Under the pieces are notes generated by a model. It was not told the DNA's origin and ran no database searches. It saw only the letters and a program-made list of their open reading frames with translations. Both the position numbers and the translations under genes were made by a program. From Saccoglossus kowalevskii (lineage: Eukaryota; Hemichordata; Enteropneusta; Harrimaniidae), in assembly GCF_000003605.2 (NCBI RefSeq), contig NW_003106597.1, positions 376,700 to 404,702 of the forward strand: 28,003 bases of DNA. Direction: 5' to 3'. This document shows, in pieces, positions 12,101-21,100 of this stretch (positions are counted from its first letter, which is position 1; each line of letters starts with the position of its first letter).

Positions 12101-15100
12101 GCCCAATCATGAGTTGTATGTTGTCACAGTGTATATGTGTTACGTAACTCTTTTTGTATAGAAGGACAATCACCTGTAGAAATTGTGGCTGATTCATGTA
12201 CTTATTATGTTGCTTTCAACCACAAGCCACCTGCTTAGCATTTTATAGTAATGTAACCATACATTCACACAGCGTGTCAATCTGAAAATTGTTTTTTCAA
12301 CTCTAGAGTGTTGTACCATTTTTAAATAGTGAGAAGACCATTGCGCTCTTTACTTGAGTCGTGTAAGAAAAACCTATTTCTGAAAAACAGTCCTCTCCTT
12401 GTAAATGTGGAGAACAAAAAAACTATTAAATGGTTACTGTTTGGAACAAAGAAAGTACTTTCCTAGTAAATGCTGAGCAAAAAGCATCCACTGTCGAAGG
12501 TTAGCGGACTGTTATGACGATAGAAACGAGCCAAAAAGTAGTTTTACTGTAGTGGATCAGAAATAAAATCACAAGCAGTGTCTTTTTTTTCATACAGGGG
12601 AGTTACATCACTGCAAAGAACCAAATTCTCAAATCAATTCACAGGTAAATGTTACATAGGTCACCGATTTCTTGAATAGCGTAACTTGCATGGGTTGTTT
12701 CATAGTTTCCTTTGGGAAGTGTTTAGTTTCAGTTATCTTTAAAAATGATGATCAATTTTATGCTAATGCAATGTTTTTAGGTTCCCATGGCGAGCTATTC
12801 TTTGGCAACAGGCTTCCAAATTTATACTGCAATATATACCAGACAAGGCCAAGGTATGTGATAGGTCATTTGATCCTGTGTTTTATAAACTTTAACATTA
12901 TCATATAGATACTGGATTACGTATTAAAATAAATAATAACACATTCAATGTTATCAAAGTTTGTTTGACCATAATATATTGAATGTCGATCATAAAAACA
13001 TTTTTTTGTGAGGGATGGCAGTTTTTGTTATTGTTTGCAGTAACAATTAATATGTATATTGTTTGGTTTCACAGGTAGCCGTAAATTGTGGCAAAGTCGC
13101 TAATATACATGGTATCACCGAATGCAAGGTTTGTTACTTTTAATACTACCGGTATGACCTGCCACGCCCATTTATGGCATACATTGATTAACAAATAATA
13201 ATGCTATAATATTAAATAATGAACTTTTGGAAATTGAAATAACGACAACTCCATGCAGAGTACATATGTTGTCAGCATGTTTTATGAGTCACATGGGACC
13301 TGTATGTAACATAGCACAATTTACAACAACACTTGAATATAAGGCAAACATGTGACAACATAATATGAAATGTGTGCCTGTTCTGTTCATATGTATGTAA
13401 GAGGGTCTAAAAACTATTAAACTCTGCGACGTGATTGTGCAACTCGCTGAATGTTGATCATCGCACTCTGCGAATGGGTTGCAGTGTCACTCTGTGATAA
13501 GCATGATTCCCATTGGCTGGTTGGTCGAAACGTGTTAATCCCAATGGTTGATTGATGCCCATATTACGATACTTCTTTATTTACAGTGTAAGGCTTCACT
13601 GCATGCCTTGTATAAGTTTTAAATGGTTATTTCGACAATTGCTCGCGAACTACAGTATACAAGTGTGTAAACACTATGTACCGGCGACATGCCGCACTAT
13701 TCGGTGATCGGCAAGCACTCCTGTGTTTGACTAGACTGGCACAGTTGGGACTGCTTTTTAGTTTTGACAAATTAAAACTGTAACCAAGAGTTGTCAAAGC
13801 AGTTTCTCAGTTCTCATTTTCTCCGCTCCCATGGCCGTGAATAACCCCCAAGTTCAAAGTTGCATGGTCACATTGACAAATTGTAACAGTATCGCTGTGA
13901 TTTTATTATCCCAGCCAAAATATTTTTAAAAAACATGATCACTAGCAATTATAACAACTCTGCAAATATGTGACGCTAATCTAACCATTTCCCGCAAAAC
14001 AAAAAGCATAGTACAACCCCGGTGATTGACCCAAGCCACTGTAGCCTTTCAGGTCACATCCGGAAATATATATTTACGCAACATGGTTTATGTTTGTGAA
14101 TATATTTATTGAATATCGCAGCATAGACCAGGTCACTCTAGAAGGAACTGTGCATATAGCCAACTTGAATTTGAATTCTTACAAGCTACTAGTACCTTGT
14201 CACCAGAAATGACTTGTTTATTTTACTTTTAATATACAGCTTAGATCAGTAACTATACACATAAACAATAAGCGAGCATGTTGACTGTGTACAATGAATA
14301 ATCAGTCAAATTAGAATACTAAGCTCCGCCCATACCATGCTTTATGGTTGGCTGGTTTCCGCCTCAAGTGTCATGGCGCACCAAGCCACAAGAGGCTGGT
14401 AACTAGTAATGCTTATAGTATTCTGATTGGTCCATCACGTTCTTGTTCGTTGTTCTATCTCCCTTGGTTACCTGATGTCAGTGCTTACCCTCGTGGTCGT
14501 TCCAAGGTTTTCCCACGCTCTCAAAAGTTGCAGGAATATAAAACTTTTGTTGTTGTTATTACTTTGCACAAAAATAGCGAGAAATGTTAAAACCAACTCA
14601 AGTAGGAAGTCGAAGCAGGGGGAATGAATGGACGTGGCGTTATTGTAGTATCACAGACACGTTTACGTAGAACAGAACTTGGAATGTTTTCAAAAAACGT
14701 CACTCAGTCACATGCCTTTGGGCCTGAATCCCAGCCTAGTGGATTACTAGTGATTTGCAACACCTCCAATAAACAATTAGAACTATGAATACCATGGCTC
14801 TGTGGAACGTTGTGAATTACATCTTGTCACAACGTTTCTGTCCAATAATTCACTCGGTGAAATGTCCTTCCCAGGATTCTCCATGCTTGGTACAATGTAA
14901 CAATAGGGTTGCGTGAATCCACTTATACCATTGGTTGACTGTGACAGCAAAGGTCAACGTCATGACAACCAGACATTGGTGCATTTTCCTGTGTTTAGTT
15001 CACGGTGGTACTGAGCAACATGGCCGTTCATAGGCCACCATACACACAAAAACCACCGAGGTTTACGGGGATCTGGGTCTTGGACTATACAAATTTTATA

Positions 15101-18100
15101 TTTAGTTTAAAGCCTTTTGTCAGTTGCAGCATTATGTGGCATAATCTCATTTTTGAAGATCTATTTTCATTAAGCGTGGTTCCGACCTGAAAGAAAACGG
15201 CATGCCAGTGCGATTTGTTTTCAAATCACCGCTGATTCCTCAGCTTATATACCATATAAACCACATACGTCCATACGATACCATATCTTACAGTGTCTCT
15301 ATTCACAATCTGTAAAAATTACGAAGTTCAACCTGCAGTTTNNNNNNNNNNNNNNNNNNNNNNNNNNNNNNNNNNNNNNNNNNNNNNNNNNNNNNNNNNN
15401 NNNNNNNNNNNNNNNNNNNNNNNNNNNNNNNNNNNNNNNNNNNNNNNNNNNNNNNNNNNNNNNNNNNNNNNNNNNNNNNNNNNNNNNNNNNNNNNNNNNN
15501 NNNNNNNNNNNNNNNNNNNNNNNNNNNNNNNNNNNNNNNNNNNNNNNNNNNNNNNNNNNNNNNNNNNNNNNNNNNNNNNNNNNNNNNNNNNNNNNNNNNN
15601 NNNNNNNNNNNNNNNNNNNNNNNNNNNNNNNNNNNNNNNNNNNNNNNNNNNNNNNNNNNNNNNNNNNNNNNNNNNNNNNNNNNNNNNNNNNNNNNNNNNN
15701 NNNNNNNNNNNNNNNNNNNNNNNNNNNNNNNNNNNNNNNNNNNNNNNNNNNNNNNNNNNNNNNNNNNNNNNNNNNNNNNNNNNNNNNNNNNNNNNNNNNN
15801 NNNNNNNNNNNNNNNNNNNNNNNNNNNNNNNNNNNNNNNNNNNNNNNNNNNNNNNNNNNNNNNNNNNNNNNNNNNNNNNNNNNNNNNNNNNNNNNNNNNN
15901 NNNNNNNNNNNNNNNNNNNNNNNNNNNNNNNNNNNNNNNNNAGAGTGCAATAATTGACATTCATCGAGTCGCACTATCACATCGTAGAGTCAGTTTTTAG
16001 ACCCTTTACATACATGTAAATACAATATGACTGAAAATAGATAAATTGCACTCACTGTCGTAACAAGTACTCATCACAATGTTTTGACCATTTACTGTCT
16101 TTTTTTGTAGATACTGGGCTTTTTATCAGAATTCCTAACACTTTGCGCTGTATTGTCAACTTTTGGCACCATCTAAACATTATTTTATGCAGTCTGCATT
16201 CCTCCAAATGAAATGTTGATAAAAAAAACCTTTGATCAAAAACTAAACAGAATATCTGAAACTGTTTGTATGCTCCGAAATAAAGATGAAATTCAGTAAA
16301 AATTTTACAAAATGTGAAAATATTTGCACTAAATCTTGGGTGGGGACAATTTCTCACACTCAAAGGGTTGCAACTGGTCGTAAGTAAACATTCAGCTTGT
16401 CGTGCACTATTATGACAGCAACAGTAGTAATCAGAAAGTTGGACAATAAGAAATATTTCTTGTTTTTGTTTCACAGAAATCACATTCTGTACTTGCTATG
16501 TGTCAGTTAGCTGCTGGTGATCATTCTAATCGTAACCATGGTAACAATGCCATTAAAACTGCACAAAAAATGGTCCATCGTAATCCAGGTGAGTACATCT
16601 ATATACTGTAAAGCACTTCAATTTTGTGAGAAAGGAATTTTGTGAGCCCTAGAAAATCACAAAATTTTGTATCGGTGAACAGGTTTAGTTTTTGAATGCC
16701 AAAATCTTCCACCAAATAAACATAATATCTCACTGGCTGCAAGTCTTGGTTAAAATTTTGAGAAGATTAGGCTGGATTATTTTGACTTTCATATCATGCC
16801 AGTTTTAATGAAAATAAAAAAAAAACAATATCTAGCTCTCGTGAAAAATAGCATCATTTTCACTGTTTAGTGTTTGTTTCGAAAAACTTCACTGAGCATT
16901 ATGTCATGTGATTAATTATTCATGAGAACGTTTAATTCAGACAAAAACAATTGAATAAACAAAAACTAAAATAGCGACAGACGTAATTTATATTGTTGTG
17001 GTGTTGAAATAATTTTTCAGGTTTTGTTCATGCAATAACCTTTCTTGAGATTCACAACAAATCACCAAAAATCTAAAAATGTGGTTATCGTCTACACATG
17101 TTGTCTTCATTTTATCTTTTTCATGCTCTGTACCTCGTTTCATGATTGTGTCAGTTCTATTTTCAGTAAGATTTTGTAATTGTGACAAATTTTATATTTT
17201 TGTATTAGTTTCTATGATGTATGTCATATAGAGGGATTTTGATGGATGTCAAAGCTGAAAATGAGAATCGTATCCCATGATGCATTGCACACATACTCAG
17301 TAAAATCCGAATCTCTGTCTGCAAAAGTTTCACAGTTTTTACAGAATTTCACACATTTTAGAATCGCATACTAACCATACAAATCGCATCGTAATTTTTT
17401 TCCACTTTTAACACCCCCTCAAACTCTACACATGTATAGAATATATTTGTTTAATTTTATCAGGTGATCTTCAACAATGGGCACAGCTAGCTGCTTGTTG
17501 CTATGCCGATGAGTGTAACCGCCAGGCTATGACAACGACATCCATTGCAGATGGTAGTTTGAGTTTCAACCTGTCTCAAAATGTTGTTCAGCAAGGTAGA
17601 GCATTTAAATCAAGCAATCTCATATTACTGTGATGTCATTGATGACGTCATACTTAAGGGTGACAGTTCTCAGGAACTTTTATATCTGAAATATTCAATT
17701 GCTCTTATTTTAATATGGAGATTATTGCCCCATAAACGGTAGTGGCAAGTTTTGTGGAATATCACCACTAGAGGGCGCTTCCACCAGACGAACAAGTTAG
17801 GGTTGCTATACAGTATAATTTACGGGTAACTGCAAAATTTTAAATTTTAAAATTCATGGATTAGACAAAATTGATAATTTGTCAACTTAGAGTTTGATCA
17901 AAGAATCACAATGATTGACATGAAATCAAAAACAGTACAAACAAATTATGAAACTAAATGACTTTGTGCTCTTTGAAATGTCTTCATTATTCTCTGCAAG
18001 ATTTTAGTGAAAAATATTTTTCTATAATTCTGTATAGATTTTAGACCAAATCACTATATTTTCATATTGGCAACAGGTCTTGACCAACAATTTTGAAAAA

Positions 18101-21100
18101 AATATTAATGATTAGTCCAAAGGGTTGATTATTTACCAACTTTTTCAATGTTTTACCCACAGCTGAAAGAAACTCTGATGGGAGTGGGTTGAGGCTACTG
18201 CACTGGGCTGTTAAAATGTCAGCTGAAAGTCTGTTATTATCTGGAAATAACAAGAAAGCAAATGATTTTATTCAAAAGGTATTGTTTGCTATAGTCTTGG
18301 TCTTACACGTATGATACTAGTATTGATGAAAGCAAAACCTGTATGAATTGGAAATCTTTCAGAAGTGGAAGTATATGTGAATCCCAAAATATTTTTCCAA
18401 TCCTGAAGTAATCTTTGCGAAGATAAGCCACCTGAAAACTCTAACAATGATACATATTGATTAATAACCATTCAAAGTGCGTGATAATAATGGTAAAAAT
18501 ACCATATTTGCTCTATTAAAAGTGCATAAAAATCGAAAATCATATTCGTTGTACACTGAATCATAAAAGTATTTCTTATTTTGATCATTGGAAGATTTAA
18601 ATATAACACATTATCTAGGTATTAAGGGTAATGTAGTAATCAATGTAGTAGACACATCTTATTTCAGTGAATCAACTATTGCATACATAACTCCTAGCTA
18701 TTTTATTGAATACCCTAACCGCACATACTGATTAAAAAACAATATCGTAGTTTCATTCTAAACTGTCATGTGACAATACTTGCATTTTTCTCGCATGCAG
18801 GCGATGTCTTTGTACAGCTCTTCCCCTCAGCTGATGTCACAATTAGAATTGTTATTTGCGAAGTCTCTTACAACGCAACATATGAGTGATGATGATTTAG
18901 ATATTCTGAGGAATTCTGTTATAAAAGAGGCCAGCTCAGCGCAGGCCTGGCAGGTAAGTCATCGTACACTGGGTATACTGCTCACTTTACATACTTGGTG
19001 AAGCAATACTGGTCACATGACATTGGCTTTTCGCCATAGGGAGGGTAGTTTTATGACATCTTAGTCATGTGACTATATTCAGGTTTCAGAAAATATACTG
19101 ATCAAATGATTTTACCCCTTTGTGTGTCAGATATTTTTTCCTCTCCCATAATTCATTGCAAATTTGGTAAGAGTTCTTTAGGGCCCTCAGTCATAACTCT
19201 AATCTTAACCACGCCCCTCCAGTGCTTCTTCCTCATTTCAATTGTATATACCCCTCTTCAGGTCTCTTATAGTTATTTGGAGGGGCATATTGAATTGAAT
19301 TGGAGGCTGGATTATTAGGGTTAGAGGTCAGGTGGCCTTAACGAACTCTTTCAGCAAATGTTATCACAATTTTGAACCATATAGACAGTTACAGACAAGA
19401 TTCATGGTCAGATATTGCTTTACGTTTTTGGTCAAAAGGTTTGTCAATTTTTTTCAACATTTCAGATGGGAAGAAGCAGAATATACATAATCATTTTGTA
19501 GATTGTTCTAAAAAGTTGACAATGACACGCAAAAGGTTTATAATACTGATTACAAGACAAGTTTATTTATTTCTATTTAGGAAGTGGGGGTTCTGGGCCA
19601 GTAAATAGGAAACATTTCTAGACACTCTGATCTGATATGTAACACCATCTTCGATTTTGGCAAAGTAAATGTTTCAGTGATTTTCACTGAAATGAATTCC
19701 ATGAATGTTTCAGTGATGTCACATTACCGGTAATAAAGAATTATTTCTATACAGATATTAGCTGAAGTGTACACGTGTAAAGAAATGATGGTTGCTGCAG
19801 AGATGTGTTATCGCCAGAGTCTACAGATGTCGAGGTCAGCTAAAACAGTACCTCTTATTAGACTTGCAAACCTGGCCATGATGTTATCAAGGGTGAGTAG
19901 CTGTAGATGGATTACTTGCTAGTACTTGATAAACATTAGTAACTTGACAACACAGGTACATTGTGTTTCCTCTGTTTGTATTGAAGCGTCAAAGTCAATC
20001 ATTTAACTTTTGTGCAAATAAAAATATAGGCTTTGTAAACATTGCATGGGACCCATATAGAATATGATGCCATGTGATTACTGCTTCTTCAATATTATCA
20101 ATATTATATTGCTTTTAATGTATATGAAATGGCACTACCCTGGCCTGTGGTGTGTAACTCTGGTATCATAAATTATCTGCATGCTAACACAATGCTGGGA
20201 CAATTCTCTTACAATACTACTTTCCTATACGGCGTTGTATTTTTTGTGAGAGAAAAATTTTTGAACATTTTTCTCTGGGCTTACACAGATTGTCAACTGT
20301 TGCATCATATCAAGTCGCTTCAAATGTTTTTATTAGTCCCCGTTTGGATGTTGGTGTGCGGACCTGTATCTTAGAAATGCCTGGACCAATCACAATCACA
20401 ATCAAACTTCACACATACATCATACATGATATTATACATATGCACATCAATTTGTTTCACGATCTGATTTAAGATGGCCGAATGGCGGCCATTTTTGTGC
20501 TAAAAAATCCTGAAAATCAAGCATTTCTCAGCTGTTTACAGATGGATTTTGTTCAACCTTGGTATATACATTAGACATTATGGGACCTTGATGCAAATAA
20601 TTTTGTTTTTCAGATAAGATTCAAAATGGCCGACTGGCAGCCATTTTGTATTAATGAATATGGTTCTCATGCCATATCTCTCTGACTTGCTTTCACTGAT
20701 TATGTTCATTATACATCATGTCATATTGGTTTGACGATCCTATTCAAAATGGCCAAATGGTGGCCATTTTTCTGCTAAAAAATCACCAAGCATTTATGGA
20801 TGGATTTCGTTCAAACTTGGTACATATATTAGACATTACAGGTTCCTGATGCACATCATTTATTTTTCAGATCGGATTCAAAATGGCTGTCTGGTGGCCA
20901 TTTTGTTTTAATGAATGGGCTTCTAGACCTATATCTCTGACTTGTTTTGAGTGATTATATTCAAATTTTAAATATTCATTATACATCATGTCAGATAAAC
21001 ATATATTGGTTTGTGCTAAAAAATCATCAAATATCAAGCATTTCGTTCAAACTTGGTACATACATTAGACATTACGGGTTCCTGATGCACGTCATTTTAT

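Noticed and set aside
14348-14590. 80-codon ORF inside intron 14
   Set aside because: No recognisable composition or domain; it overlaps another open frame and lies inside the probable non-autonomous TIR element.
15293-16000. ORFs of 210-235 codons on both strands
   Set aside because: They consist almost wholly of undetermined residues across the 600-N gap.
16052-16483. 143-codon minus-strand ORF
   Set aside because: It overlaps the acceptor and start of a well-supported SKIC3 exon on the other strand, and its low-complexity F/C/K-rich sequence looks like intron read by chance.
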